From Luscinia megarhynchos (Eukaryota > Chordata > Aves > Passeriformes > Turdidae), in NCBI GenBank assembly GCA_034336665.1, contig CM067568.1, positions 36,560,770-36,624,769 of the forward strand: DNA of 64,000 nt, given 5' to 3'. Both the position numbers and the translations under genes were made by a program. Below are positions 48,401-60,960 of this stretch, piece by piece. How positions within the stretch are numbered: position 1 is the stretch's first letter; each line of letters begins with the position of its first letter. The notes under the pieces were generated by a model. That model was not told where the DNA came from. It made no database searches and saw only the letters and a program-made list of their open reading frames with translations.

Positions 48401-48974
48401 TGACACAGGTTGCTTTGCAGCCCCAAAACCTTCAGCATGAAAGTGGCCTCAGGATCAGTTTTAGATCAGATTTAGAGCAGCCAAAAGATAGAGTCAAAGG
48501 TTAGAGGGAATAGGATGTACGTGTGTGAAGGGGGCTGGCTGCTGGGAGGGTGGGAGAAAGCAGAGCCAAGCAGACCTGATGGAAGGCTAAATGAAGATCT
48601 GCCCCTGTGCAAGCATGAGGAGTTTAACAGCTGTTATAGGGATGGTAATTGGATGCAAATTTGAGGGCTGGCTTTTCAAAGGTGGCATGCTAAGCCCCAG
48701 GATGGCGCTATGCCTAGTTCACATGACTCAGGAAAAGAGTGGGAGAGGAAGGAAATTCTGCTATGTTGCAATCACAAAAGCTCAGGAGAAAACATTTTTC
48801 AGGTGAGTGAGAAAACAAACATCTGAAGTTTCCAATGAGTAAGAAAAAAAATGAAATAAATTCTTGTTTTCTGAGTCTAAAGAAGTAGTATGTTTCACTT
48901 GGGAAGTTCTCAATATGGTTTTAGTCTTATATATATTTTTTAAAATTCATTGTTTCTATCTGAAACAAAGCAGA
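39441..48974. other. PSMA6-NFKBIA intergenic region, middle part
   Basis: No gene or repeat family was recognised. It includes the longest open frame of the window outside known genes (43597-44493, plus, 298 codons). That frame has no domain, signal peptide or composition suggesting a real protein, and overlapping frames are also open there. A kappaB-consensus GGAATTTCCC (reverse orientation) is at 40357-40366. Confidence 0.5.
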
Positions 48975-51122
48975 GCAAAAAATCTGACAGGAGGAAAAGT
49001 GCCAGGAAAACCTCAACATGAGCAGAGCAGACTTCAGGCTGCTCAGGGAATTAGCAAGTCAAGTACCCTGGGAAAATGCTTTTGCAGGTGCTGGGGTCCA
49101 TAAGTGCTGGTCACTTTTTAAACATCAACTCCTAAGGGCACAGGAGCAGGCAATGTCAGAAGTTAAGGCGATAAGGCAGAAGTCCAGCTTGGCTGAACAG
49201 GAATCTTCCCTTGAAAACAAGGCAAAAATGGAAGGTGTACACCCAGTGGAAGCAAGGTCAGGTGACACGGGAAGAACACAGAGATACTGCTTGCCACTGC
49301 AGGGGGAAAATTCATGCAGACAAAGCTCAGCTGGAGTTGGAGCCAGAACTATGGAGAACAATAAAAAGAGTTTTTCAAATATGTTAATGGCAAAAGGCAG
49401 CGTAGAAATAGCACCAGCCTGTCACCTCCCAAACAGGGACATGGACACAGCAGAGGTGCTTAACACATTCTTTGCCTCTGTCCTCAAAACAGATGACAGA
49501 CTAAGGGGGTCTCTGTGCCCTGAGCTGAGGAACAATGGCTGTGAGAATGATCAGCTCCCAGTCGATCCTGAAATTGTATGGGATCCGCTGCTCTGGCTGG
49601 ATCCCTAAAAGTCTATGGGGCCTGATGGAATTAATCTGAGAATCCTCAAAGAGCTGGCTGATGTTGTCACAAAACCTCTCTCAAAGATTATGAGCAGTCT
49701 TGGGAATCTGGAGAGGTCCCAGCTGACTGGAATCTGGTGAATGTTGTCCTGATTTTGGAGGGCAAGAGGACCCTGCAAAAACCAGGCCCGTCAGTCTCAC
49801 TTCAGTGCCTGGCAAAGTCATGGAAATTATTCTGGGAGCCATTGGAAAACACCTGAAAGACAATGCAGTCATTGGTCACAGCCAGCATGGCTTCATGAAG
49901 GGAAAATCCTGCTTGTCACAGCTGATTTCCTTTTATGACAAGGTAACCCACCCAGCTGATCAGGGGAAGCCAGCTGATGTAATCCTTTTGAATTTCAGTA
50001 GAGCTTTTGATACTGTCTGTCACAGGATCCTTCTGGACAAAATGTGCATCACACAGCTGGATAAACACATCATGGGATGGGTGAGAAACAGGCTCACAGG
50101 TCAGGCACAAAGGGTGACAGTGGCATTTCAGAGTGACATCAGACTGGTGACCTGCCACTAGTGGGGCTCCATAGGACTCCATCCTCAGCCCTGTGCTCTT
50201 CAGCATCTTCATAAGTGACCTGGATGCAGGACTGGAAGGGATACAGAGCAAATTTACAGATGATACAAAATAGAGAGGGACTGTTGGATTCCCTTGGAGG
50301 CTCTGCAGAGGGACTTTGACAAATTACAGGGCAGGGCAATCACCAACCACCTGAAGTTCAACAAGGGAAAGTGCTGGATTTTGCACCTGGGATGGGGCAA
50401 CCCTGGATGTGTATAGCCAGGGGAACGAGAGGCTGGAGAGCAGTGCCATGGAAAGGGACCTGGGGGTCCTGTGACTGGCCAGGTCTCTCTGAGCCACTGT
50501 GCCCTGGAGCCAGTAGGGCCAACCCTGTCCTGGGGGCATCAGGAACAGCATCACAGCCAGGCCAGGGAGGGGATTGTCCTGCTCTGCTCTGGGCTGGGGC
50601 AGCCTCACCTCGAGTGCTGGGGGCAGCTTTGAGTGCTACAGTATAAAAAAGACATTTAAGCTGTTAGAGAGCATCCAGAGGAGGGCAACAAAAATGGTGA
50701 AGGGCCTTGAGGGGAAGCAGTATGAGGAGTGGCTGAGCTCACTTGGTCTGTTCAGCCTGGAGACAAAGACACTGAGAGGAGACCTCATTGCAGTTGACAA
50801 CTTCCTCATGAGGGGAAGAGGAGGGCGGGCACTGATCTCTTGTCTGTGGTGACAGTGATAAGACCCAAGGGAATGGCTGGGGTTGTGTCAGGGGAGGTTT
50901 AGGTTGGATATTAGACAAAGCTTCTTCACTCAGAGGGTGGTTGGGCACTGGAACAGGCTCCCAAGGGTCACAGCACCAGCCTGATGGAGCTCAAGAAGTG
51001 TTTGCACAACACCCTCAGGCACAGGGTGTGACTGTTGGGGATGTTCCTGTGCAGGGCCAGGAGTTGGACTCGATGATCCTTGTGGGTCCCTTCCAACTCA
51101 GCATATTTTGTGGTTCTGTGAT
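48975..51122 (+). mobile_element. CR1 LINE, 5'-truncated 2.1-kb copy with most of the RT region and intact 3' end
   Basis: The plus strand encodes, in drifting frames, the CR1 ORF2 linker (MSRADFRLLRELASQVPWEN, WSLFKHQLLRAQEQAM), then DTAEVLNTFFASVL and the RT core (HGFMKGKSCLSQLISFYDKV, ADVILLNFSRAFDTVCHRIL). The 3' part follows, ending near TTTTGTGGTTCTGTGATT, a degenerate version of the CR1 terminal octamer repeats. Several frameshifts and stops (for example before 49809) make it inactive. It is truncated 5' of the linker, so the endonuclease domain is missing. Confidence 0.92.
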
Positions 51123-54100
51123 TTCCTTTGCAAAACAGAAGAAAAACTGGCTATTTTGAACCATTCTACTTGTTCTTAAATTTGAAGCAGAAAATCTGGA
51201 CATATTGACACTCATTCCCAGATGCTGCAGGCAGCTGCGCTCACATCTTCTACACATACACACACATCTTTGGAAGAAATGTCTGTGGTCCTACTTGTGG
51301 CATGGAGCTGCCATGTGCTCTAATGGGATGCTGGAATTTTGCACAGTGCATGGATGCAGCTCAGTCCTCAGCCTTCTTCCCCTCAGGTCAGGTGTTTTTA
51401 GGGAGAGGCTCCCCAGGGCACCATGCCTAGGTGGGTTTGCTTGGTCGTGCCACCGTGTGCTTGGAACTGCTCATGGAAGGAACCCAGCTGCCAAGTAAAT
51501 GGTGTTTCCCTTTTCTGCTTTGCATGGATTTCTCTGAAAAAGGAAACAGAATTATCAGTTCCTTACTGTACGAGTCCCTCAGATACAGGAGTGTCTTGTG
51601 GAGGGAAGTGGGTGGTCAGATCACCTTGGCAGTCCAGCTGTGTGGAGAAGAGAAACTGGCTTTTTGTGTCATCACCCAGGCCAGGAAGGCAGGCACCCTG
51701 GGTCCTGGCCTTCTCTGGACCTGCTCGCCTCCCTTCCCCTGGGACAGAGTCAGAGGAGAGGATGCTGTGGGCAAACCTTTAGCATTTCTGCATGAAAAGT
51801 GCTACAGCTGGGCTGGGCTGTGAAGGGGAGGAGACCACCCCAGCCGTGGACTTTATCTGCTGTTGTTGGTGGGTCCCACTTAGCTTTTCTGTCCTGGTGG
51901 CACTGCTGCCTTCTTGCCATTTCAGCTGCTGAGCATGCCCTTGTTGTGTTTGATTGCCTGTTTGAACCTGGCTGAGTGCAGCTGGAGCCTGCCAGCCTCC
52001 CACACAGCTATAGGGCTAACCCTGCTTCCTCCTCATTATTTCAGTTTCCATAGGTTTGAGTGCAGTGCTGCAAGAGTGGTTATGAGGCAGGAGACAGGGC
52101 AGTTTGAGAGCTATCCCCTGCCTGGGTGGGATAGTCCAGCAGCCCAGCACCTGGTGCTTCAGCTTGCTGCTGCCAGGGGACAAGGCTGCACAAGCAGGAG
52201 CATTAACAGATCTGGGGCGGATGGACCGATGGAAGACGTTGGGTGGTCTAGTAATTTTTTTTTTTTTCTACTATAGCAGCCTAGTTAGAGAGGAGGAGAG
52301 AAGATCAAGTGTGCTCAAGGGTGAGGGTGATTTGAATCTCCCACCTTGGGAGTTTTTTGGCACAGCCTGGGGTAAGGAGCCTCCATGCAGCTTGGGGGAG
52401 CGCTTGTTGGTTTGTTTGCTGGGGCAAAACATCTGAGAGAATCTGCCAGAGGTCAGATTTAATTTTTTGAAGAAAACCAGAGACATTACCCTTGACCTAT
52501 GCTGGAATGGAAACCCATCCACTTAGAAAAAAAAATGTAAAGAGAAGGGTTGTTTCATTCACAGGCTGGGCAGCCATCTTTTCTGATTTCAGTCTGTCTC
52601 ATCCCACCAGCCCATGCTCCTGGGGGCTGCCTCTCACCTGACCCTGGGCACTCCCCAGTGAGAACAAAGCGCTGCTGAAGCAGAACAGCAGCACTCAGAG
52701 TCCTCTACAGAGCCTTGGGAAACTCCCTCTCCTCCAAGCTACTGAAATCCAGGAATAATAATTAACCAAGCTAAGTGCTGCACTGTAATTGTAGCTGTGT
52801 GCCCTTCAAGGCATGCATGCATGTTAAAAATATTTGTGTTTTAAGGCTCTTTCGTGAACCATGCATTTGCTTACATTGTGCTTTCAGCTGGAGAGATGAA
52901 AATTTTACCTTGATAGATGCACAGGAAAATTAACCTGAACCAGCTAAAACTGTGAATGGGAAAAGAATTTAAATGGAAGGGATGCAGGCTTGTTCCTTCA
53001 GAGCAAGGAAGCCCCTGGGGCTGGTGGTGGACTGGTAAGAGGCTGCACTCCTGCAGCTGGGGAGGTAGGGGAGCCTGGTGCTGTGGTTCGTGGCTGCTGT
53101 AGCAGGATAAACTGCAGAAAGCACGGAGCGGGGAAAATCCCAGCTCTCTTCTGACAGGACTGGAAAGTCCTGTTTGGAAAATTGGATGAGGAGGCAGTCC
53201 TGGGAAAATCTGAGCACCGGATCATGTCAAGGGCAGGCAGTCAAACCTCCAGGGTATCGGGGGGAGTTTCTGTTTCAATCTTTCTTGGACTTTAGCTTCT
53301 TGGATTATGACCTGATAAATGTGCCAGGATTTAAAGGAAACCTTTAGTTCCTGCTAATGCTTCAGAGAAGGGACAAGGGAGTGCAAGAGCCAGAGCTGTG
53401 ACAGACAGCTGCTGGAGAAGGGCAGAGGCTGTGCACAGCTGTCCAGGTCACGTGCGCTGCCTGGCTGGCACGAGGGGACAGGACTTTCCTGTTCTCTCAT
53501 CCCTTGGGATACTGTGCAGTTGTCATTCTCCAGCAAAGTGCTGGTGCTGGGAGCACAGCAATGCTGGAAAAAGCCCTTCCTCCACCCTCCTGAAATGAGG
53601 GTAGCCATTTGTCCAGGGAGAGATTCTTCTCTGCCACCCCTGCACTCTGTTTTGCAATTCTTACTTCTAGGAACAACCAAATGTTTAATTATTTTCACGG
53701 CTCAGCTTCCACAGAAAAATGCTACGTGCCTGGCCCAGAGTCCACCAACACTGAAGATTTCCCATTAAAACAAATCACAAATTATACTTGTCCTCCTGCT
53801 GGAGAACACAGTGTCTTTCCTTGCTGGTTTTTTTTTCCTGATTTCACCTTTTCCTTTACTCACTCAACCATCTTGCTCAATCAAATCTGAACTGAAGCTG
53901 TGGGGAAGGGTCAGCTGCAGTGAGGCTGCCACTCTTGGGGATAGGTTAAGAGTCCTGGTGGCCTCACTGCCTTCAAGTCCATGCCAGGAAGGCAGGTAGA
54001 TGTGTCCACCAGCTGCATGCAGGACACATGGCTGGTAAACACTGTTGGCGCTGCTTTCACCTGCAGTTCTCAGTGTGTAAAATGCTCAGCAGTCAATAGG

Positions 54101-57100
54101 GACCCCTTCCTAATGTCAAAAGCTGAAGGAGGAGAGGACACCCACATCTAGGTATCAACCAGCTCACACAGCCCAAGCAGCATGCTGCACCATAAGCCAG
54201 GAGTGGCAGAACAAGCAGGGGGGGAGGATGGGGAAAGGGCTCTGCTCATGACCGCACACTCAGGCTGGCGCTGGAGCCAGTGGGAACACAAAGCCTCCCT
54301 GTGCATGTCCCTAGGTGCAAGGTTGTCTTTTGCCCTTGCTTTTTACACTTTCCAAAGCTGCAGGGAACGGAAGAAAAGGGTTCTAAATTACTGGGGGAAA
54401 AAAATCAGGCCTTGGGCTCTGCTGTCCAATGTTGCCACCCTGGAAGTCCTATTTTATCTGTCACCAGTGTAAGGTTCTTGAGAAGTCCAAGGCTGATGCT
54501 GAGAAAGCTGAAAGGCACTGAAGGAAGTGTCTTGATTGTGGTTTGGGTGAGAAAGGCCTGCAGTGAGCAGGAATGCAAGGAGGAAGAGGAGGGTGTGGGA
54601 GGAAATGGGGAGTTTTGTTCTTTGGGTGGAATATAAGGAAGTATGGGAATATCCCTGTGGGATTATCAAAGAGATTTACAAGAATGGGCAGCAGGGAAAG
54701 GCTGGAAACAAAAATGTAAGCTCATGCTGTGTAATGTAATGACGGGTGAATGAGCTGGTGTTGCAGGTGAAAAGGGTGGGGGGGGAGCATGTGGAAAGGG
54801 AGGAAGGGAAAAAGAACAGGCAGAGGCAGATATGAGTGCCAAAGGCAATAAAAGCAAAGGACAAAGGCATGGAACGGGCTGAGGAAAGTGAGGAGGCTAA
54901 CGGAGAGGGGCCAGTCAGGAAACTAAATCTGAACTTCACAAGATCTCGATCTGCAGTGGCATGGATGCTCTTGAAGCCATTGCAGCCATTGCCAAATTCT
55001 TGCAGAGCAACACGGGACATATGGAAAAGGTTCTGGGACAGAATTTTGAACCCTGGAATGGTGAGGGGAGGCACTGGCAGTAGAAGCAAGAATGATCTAG
55101 TGTCCTCTCTAAATAGCAGCCGTGTTCTTTGAATAAGAGAAAAGAGATGTTGGAAAAATAAATGCATAAGGAGTTCTTGCTCTATATCCTACAAATGGGA
55201 CCATGCCACACATCTGCCAAAATGCCAAGAAGACAGCATGAAGGCAGCTCATCACAAAAACCACTCTCAGAATATCTTCCTAAAGGCATAGGTGTGCAAA
55301 GGGCAGAGACAGGGTGGACATGCAGCAGTTAATGGCACACAGTCAAAACTGGGGGTGCCTGGGGGATGTCCTGCAGTGGACAATCTTCCCATATCATCAA
55401 GTGAACAGGCAAAGCTCTCCAATGAGTAATCCTGCATTAGCAATGCACAAATACACAACATGTCCCAACCTATTTTGCTAACAAACACGTTCTCACATTA
55501 ATCTCTGTCCTACTTGCTTTACCCACGGTTCCTCCGCGCATGTTACATGGTTACTTTTGCATGACGGGTGGAGGCAAACAGTAGCAAAACCAGCATGTGG
55601 TACTTCGGCAATGATTTGTTTAGCTGTAAAACTTCCTCATACAGTAAAATATCTGCTTAATTTATTAAGTCATTGCAGAATTCTTATAAGATTATAGCAG
55701 TGCCTTTCTAGATACTCTTTGTCTAAATATTGCAATGGGCAGCAGAGAATGTATCACTGCCTCTGAAACTACTCGGCCAGCCTGGTACTACTGATAACTG
55801 CATTTTTCTCCATCCCTTCTAGCCTTCAAATGAGAAGTATTTGCCTCCAGATGGTATCTATTTAAATATTTGCATACCTGGTCCAGCCATGTACCCAAGG
55901 GCTTTTAGACCAGAGAGCTATAGCTAATGAATGCCTCTGCAGACAAATGCTTGACAGCATTTCCAAGCCCTGTTTTGCAAGGGGAAACTGAAACATAGCA
56001 AGTGGAACATCACTGTTTCTATCTCCAGTCGTGGAATCACTTTGCTGGTGAAAAACCTGTAGTAGCAAGTGAGCAAACTCCCACAGTCCATACTCCCAGC
56101 TCAGAGTTAATGGTTGGTCAGAGTGCAGGATGAGTTCCCAACAAGAAAAAGTTTTGGCAGATTCTTATCCAGCCCCACACTGGAAAATGCAGATTTGCAA
56201 TGCAGATGTAGTCATGTCTGCCAGAAGTTTCAGAGTGTTTACCTAGGTTATGCTTGTGCAATGAGAGTGGAAAGGAAATAAAAATTACTTAGGATGACAA
56301 TTTTATACAATCCTTTCCACAGTAGCTTTTGGCTCCCATGCAAGTTAGGAAGCACAAAGCCGGTTGTGGTTTTCTTCCTTGTACCAGCAAACCCTCCTTT
56401 GAGCAGGTTGTGTGTCAGGAACCCTTTGGGAAGAGCAGGACAGAAAAAGGAATGGGTGTTCCTGTGCAACCTGGGGCCACAGCATTCTCCAAGAGCCTGA
56501 GCTGGGCCAGGTGCCAGCAGCACAGAATTCCCCCGGCCAGCTCTTGGCAGAGCTTCCCCCATCCTGCGTCAGCAGCTTTGCTGTTTCCATCCAGGGGGCA
56601 CGGCACGAACAGGGCACGGTCACTTTTACACAACCCCTCCTTACAGAGACACACAACAGGCTAAGAAGGCTGTCCAGTACTGTGATGCACTGCCAGCAGA
56701 TGAGTTGGAGCAGAGATTTGGGCAAATTGATTCTGTCTGCCTGAATGCCGGGGGGAAACTTGAGGAATAACTGAAGCACTTAAAGCCACGTTCTGCACTG
56801 CTATGAACTGGACAAGAGCTGTAGCTCCTGCAGTGCAGATGTGGGGTGCCCCACCTGAATTTCAGGGGTGCAAGGCAGTAGCACACGCTCCCAGAACGTG
56901 TTCCCTCTTGCCGTGGAAATCCCCTTTGGAAATTCCAAAGGAGTCAGAGTTCAACCGAAGCTGGGCCAGGTGACAAACAAGGGGTGAACAGACACAGGGC
57001 TGTGCTGCAAACCTCCAGCCTTCCCCTGGAGAGAGTTGTGAAGTATTTGAGCTGAACAAAAGGTGCCATGAGGGCAGGTGGGCGGGTGCTGCCAAAACCA

Positions 57101-57409
57101 GCCTAAAAACCCCTCTCTAGTGGGCTGGTAGCCTGATGCTGGGAGAGAGGGGGAATCCCAGCCCCACAATCCGCCTGCTGCAGCCGGTGCAGGAAACAAC
57201 ACCTACGTCTGCTTCCAAAATTAGCTGTAGCAGAAGGGCTGAGAACTGCAAGCTGCTTAGATGTCTTACCACTGCAGAGGTGAATCACCTAAAAACCCTG
57301 AGAATGTGACCCCAATGGGCTACTAGGTGTTAAAATGTTTCTTAAAAAGCAAACCAGGTAGATTCCCACAATCTCAGGGAGGTGGGCAATGAACCATTTC
57401 ACAGACTAG
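51123..57409. other. PSMA6-NFKBIA intergenic region, right part
   Basis: No gene was recognised. Features are a T13 run at 52255-52267, a possibly conserved AT-rich block at about 55480-55720, and kappaB-consensus sites at 56915-56924 (reverse) and 57150-57159, just beyond the NFKBIA 3' end. Open frames of 100-160 codons here are unsupported. Confidence 0.5.
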
Positions 57410-58115
57410 GTACAGTAATTTGACTTTTTTTAATAAATACATATCTCACAAGTACGAAAATAATTATAAACAAAAAATGTACAGTATTTACACAATATAC
57501 AGTTGCTAAAAAGTGTAGCAATTATGACACACACAGTGTGAAACACACTTTTCCAATGCCCACAGTTAACATTATTGCTACTTTTGCCTAAGAGCCAAGA
57601 GGCACCAGTCCCTTGGTCAGACTCCTCCACCTGGGACGCCTCACTGAGAGCAGCTGAGGTCTGTCAGAAAGGACAGGGACTGCCACCAGCCCAGCACAAA
57701 TGAATGCAGAGTCTCTGAGAAGGGGTGCTGGCATGAGTCCACCTTGCCACAAAAGGACACTTATTCCCTGCAGTACTTGATGCCACAAGAAAGCTCCCTG
57801 TAACGAGCAGGTTGGATGTGTAGTCTGTTACCTTCACGGGGCTGAGAAGATTGGCTATGTGGCTCTTTATCAGATGGTGTGAATAATCACAGATGTGTAC
57901 TGATGTTACACATCCCACTCCTGTATTTAAACAAAATAGAGATCCTGGAAATGTCCTGTTACAATCATGTGCTCCTTCTCCTTGCTGGGCAGTGTAGTAT
58001 TTCCCTCCTCTTTTTCTCTCCACATTGTGACTTTCTTTTTAGATGCAGAAAGCCAGTCCTTTTTCTATACATGTATATATGTATACAGTCACTTCTTTTC
58101 AGAGAAAGCTCTGCT
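57410..58115 (-). other. NFKBIA 3'UTR with polyadenylation signal
   Basis: On the minus strand the 3'UTR ends in an AT-rich block with TGTATTTATT followed by ATTAAA (plus coordinates 57429-57434), with cleavage expected near 57410. The UATUUAUU-type AU-rich element fits a short-lived, rapidly induced mRNA. The end coordinate is inferred from the hexamer. Confidence 0.75.
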
Positions 58116-60960
58116 TTAAAATGCCAGCTGTCGTCCTCCAATACGGCAGTCATCATATATAAGCTGCAAGAAAAAAAAAAGCAAAATGCTGTTAATGCAA
58201 AATTCTTACTTAAAGTATCATATCCACTCTGGGATAATAGCCAAATTCTACATGCCCAGACTTCAGCAGTGTATGAAACTTCTGCACCAAAATGGTTACA
58301 TATGCTATTTAATTCAGCACTTAGAAAAACAAATCCTAGGGAGGAGAAAACCACCCACTAACTTGGATTTTCTCTCATGAGGTTCTGTGTCAGCCACAGA
58401 ACTGTGCTCAGAGAACCATGTAGCATGAAGTTAAATCTCCATATCCTCATGTTATTTTTTACATTTTATTCTTACTCTGTTTACATGCTTGCCCCATCTG
58501 CCATTTTGCTGATTGTTGATAGCAAAATCTTTGGTATACCTATCTGTTACACAGCAAGAAGTCACTGGGACATGCTATCAAAGCAACACCAAAAAATACC
58601 CTGCACAGGACAGGATTTTCCCCTTCTCTTGTAAAAATGACAACAGCTACTTACTTCATCCTCTGTGTACTCAGGCTCCGATTCACTGCTCTCTTCATCC
58701 TCACTTTCTGGCAACATCTGCAGGTCAGCTGTGGTCAGCTGCTTCAGCTGTTCCTGTATGCTTGAGTTGTCTCTTCCCCATGTGAGTTGATAGGGGGAAT
58801 AGCCCTGATAGGTCACTTTGTTCACGTCTGCCCCATGTTTCACCAAAAGCGACACTAGGTCTGAATTCTGCAGATCGACTGCCAAATGTAGTGCTGTTCT
58901 GCCATTGCATGGCTCCTGTGTGAAAACAGCATAAGGTTTGGCATGTTAGGAGAGGCAGAGCCATTGTCAGATCTGGTGATTCCTAAGACTACAGAGCCCC
59001 ATTCTGTTAAATTCTTGGTACACATTACGTACCTGTGCGTTTACATCTGCTCCCAAGGACAGCAGATATTCAACAATACCCAGGTATCCTTCAATAGATG
59101 CTAAATGAAGACATGTATGTCCTGAAAGACACAAAGAAAGGGAAAACTTGGGTAAGTCTAACTCAATGCCTCATCATTATTTGAAAGTCAAGATGATAGG
59201 CCAGGATAGTTTCTAAATTTGCAATTCATTCATGGCAAAAGGGTGTTTTTCAGAAGAGTTTTCCAGCTTCCAGTGTGAATAAAAATGCTGGATTTTGAAA
59301 AGATTTCTTGGAGGCTTTATTCCAGTGTTTGAGTGCAACTTATAACAAATAAAAAAAGTAGAACCAGGGCAAAGGCACTCACAAAAAATGTGAAGTTCAA
59401 AGCCATGAGAGACTATGATCAACAGTGACAAGGCCTACAAGACAGTAGCATCTCAAAAAAGTCAGACACTGCTGCATGCTTTGGGCTCCTCAACTCTCAA
59501 ATGGGACATAAGAATCCTTCTCCATCTCTCCAGAGATCTTTGAGATCTGCAGGAGACTGACCCTAGCCTCAGTGCAGCACACCAAGATGAACTGCTGAGG
59601 AGCGTGGCCGTACCATTGTAGTTGGCTGCCTGCAGCACAGCGAGGAGGTGGTGTGGCTGGCAGTACTGTGTGAGCACGCTGACGCTCCTGAGGGAGCCCT
59701 GCTGGCAGGCAATGTGCAGGGGGGTGTTTCCTCGGAAGTCCCTGATCTCCAGGTCGCATCCGGCCTTCAGAAGATGCTCAGCAATTTCAGGCTGATCAGT
59801 TATCACTGCCAGGTGAAGAGGAGTCTGCAAGCAAAAGAGCAAAAGCAGACTGTAAGTTACACCACGAACTTGGCAGCAATATCTAGACAAGCAGACTTCT
59901 GGTTCACTTGGTGATTTGTGCCAACAAATAAAAGCATTAATGCACGCCCCATAAACTCAGTTGTTCATGCTTCCCAAGTTGTTGTATGGTTGCCCATTCA
60001 TCTGGAAGTGATGAACTTTGGGCTCTCTGGATAAACCCACAGTCAGTTGGTATGAAGGGTATCATTAACATCTCCATAAAGAGGGATGCAACCCATGGCA
60101 TCATATTTGAAAAATGTGGGCGTTAAATTCCACTCTCTTGGGGGAGAGGAAGCATTGTACCAACACCGGCTGAAGCCAGCTAGGGACTTTCCTGCATGTA
60201 GGCTTTGATTCAATAGATTCCATCAATTAAAACAAAAAAAAATTAAAGGGACTTTTCTGGGGGAATTCCCCAGAGGGAGTGTGTGGGTGTGGCAAGGGCT
60301 GATCCGGATTTGGGGCTATCGAGGTGAAAGTACCTGGCTGAGGTTGTTCTGGAAGTTCAGGAAAGCCCGGTCACCGGCTGCCTGCTGGATCACCTCCAGG
60401 CTCAGGGCTTTTTCCTCGTGAATAATGGCCAAGTGGAGAAAACTGTAGGGGGGGAAAAGAGGAGTGATTAAGCGACACGCGTTTAACCCCCCGACAGACG
60501 CCGGGCCGGGCCGGGTCACGCGCGGGTGTCGCAAGCCGGGGCTTTCGGCTCGGCCGGGGCTTTCCGCGGCCGCGGGAGCCGCCTCGCCCTGGCGCCGCTC
60601 CAGGGACTTTCCGCACCCCTCCCTTCCCTCCCGGCCCGGCGCCGCCCCGCCGGCAAGCACATCCTGTCCCGGGCTGCTCGTGCCGAGCTGCCCGCCGCGC
60701 CCGAGCCGCCCCTGCCCCTGCGCGACCCCCACTTACGTGTCCCCGTCCTCCGTCAGCTGCTGCGCCCAGGCGGGCGGCTCGCGGGGCTGCAGCCGTATGT
60801 CCTCCAGCTCCTTCACCAGCTGCCGGTACTCCTCCTCCTTCATGGAGTCCAGGCCGCTGTCGTGGCGGTCGTCGAGCGGGAAGGCGCCCTGGCGCTCCTT
60901 CTTGGGGTGCTCGTAGCTCTCCATGGCGGGCGGCTCGGCGGCGCGGCGAGCGGCGATCAT
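58116..60960 (-). CDS. NFKBIA: NFKBIA, NF-kappaB inhibitor alpha (IkappaB-alpha), complete, 313 aa
   Basis: IkappaB-alpha holds NF-kappaB dimers in the cytoplasm until IKK phosphorylation triggers its ubiquitination and proteasomal destruction. Exons, in transcript order: 60960-60737, 60442-60334, 59824-59614, 59121-59033, 58915-58655 and 58163-58116. All are GT-AG and the phases join to 942 nt. The degron DSGLDS has Ser35 and Ser39 (human 32/36), with Lys20/Lys21 as ubiquitin acceptors. An export-type helix VKELEDIRL lies at about 49-57. Six ankyrin repeats follow from about 73 to 270 ([62 protein letters not shown]). The acidic PEST tail [15 protein letters not shown] lies at about 280-294, and the end is [13 protein letters not shown]. 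The ATG at 60960 is chosen because it aligns with the avian N-terminus; a second ATG at codon 13 also has a good context. Length is close to the chicken (318) and human (317) proteins. Confidence 0.98.
59825..60333 (-). promoter_or_regulatory. NFKBIA intron 2 with kappaB consensus sites
   Basis: Plus-strand text shows GGGACTTTCC at 60183-60192 and the 12-bp palindrome GGGGAATTCCCC at 60260-60271. A one-mismatch GGGACTTTTC lies at 60248-60257. Two exact consensus loci in about 90 bp of intron is far above chance expectation. Intronic enhancer function is inferred. Confidence 0.45.
60443..60736 (-). promoter_or_regulatory. NFKBIA intron 1 with two kappaB consensus sites
   Basis: The 294-nt, CpG-rich intron contains GGGGCTTTCC at 60556-60565 and GGGACTTTCC at 60603-60612, both matching GGGRNWYYCC. 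They lie 350-400 bp downstream of the start codon, within the same island as the promoter. Confidence 0.45.

Noticed and set aside
54676..55167. 163-codon minus-strand frame and overlapping 98-codon plus-strand frame
   Set aside because: They shadow each other in purine/pyrimidine-skewed DNA and have no recognisable family.
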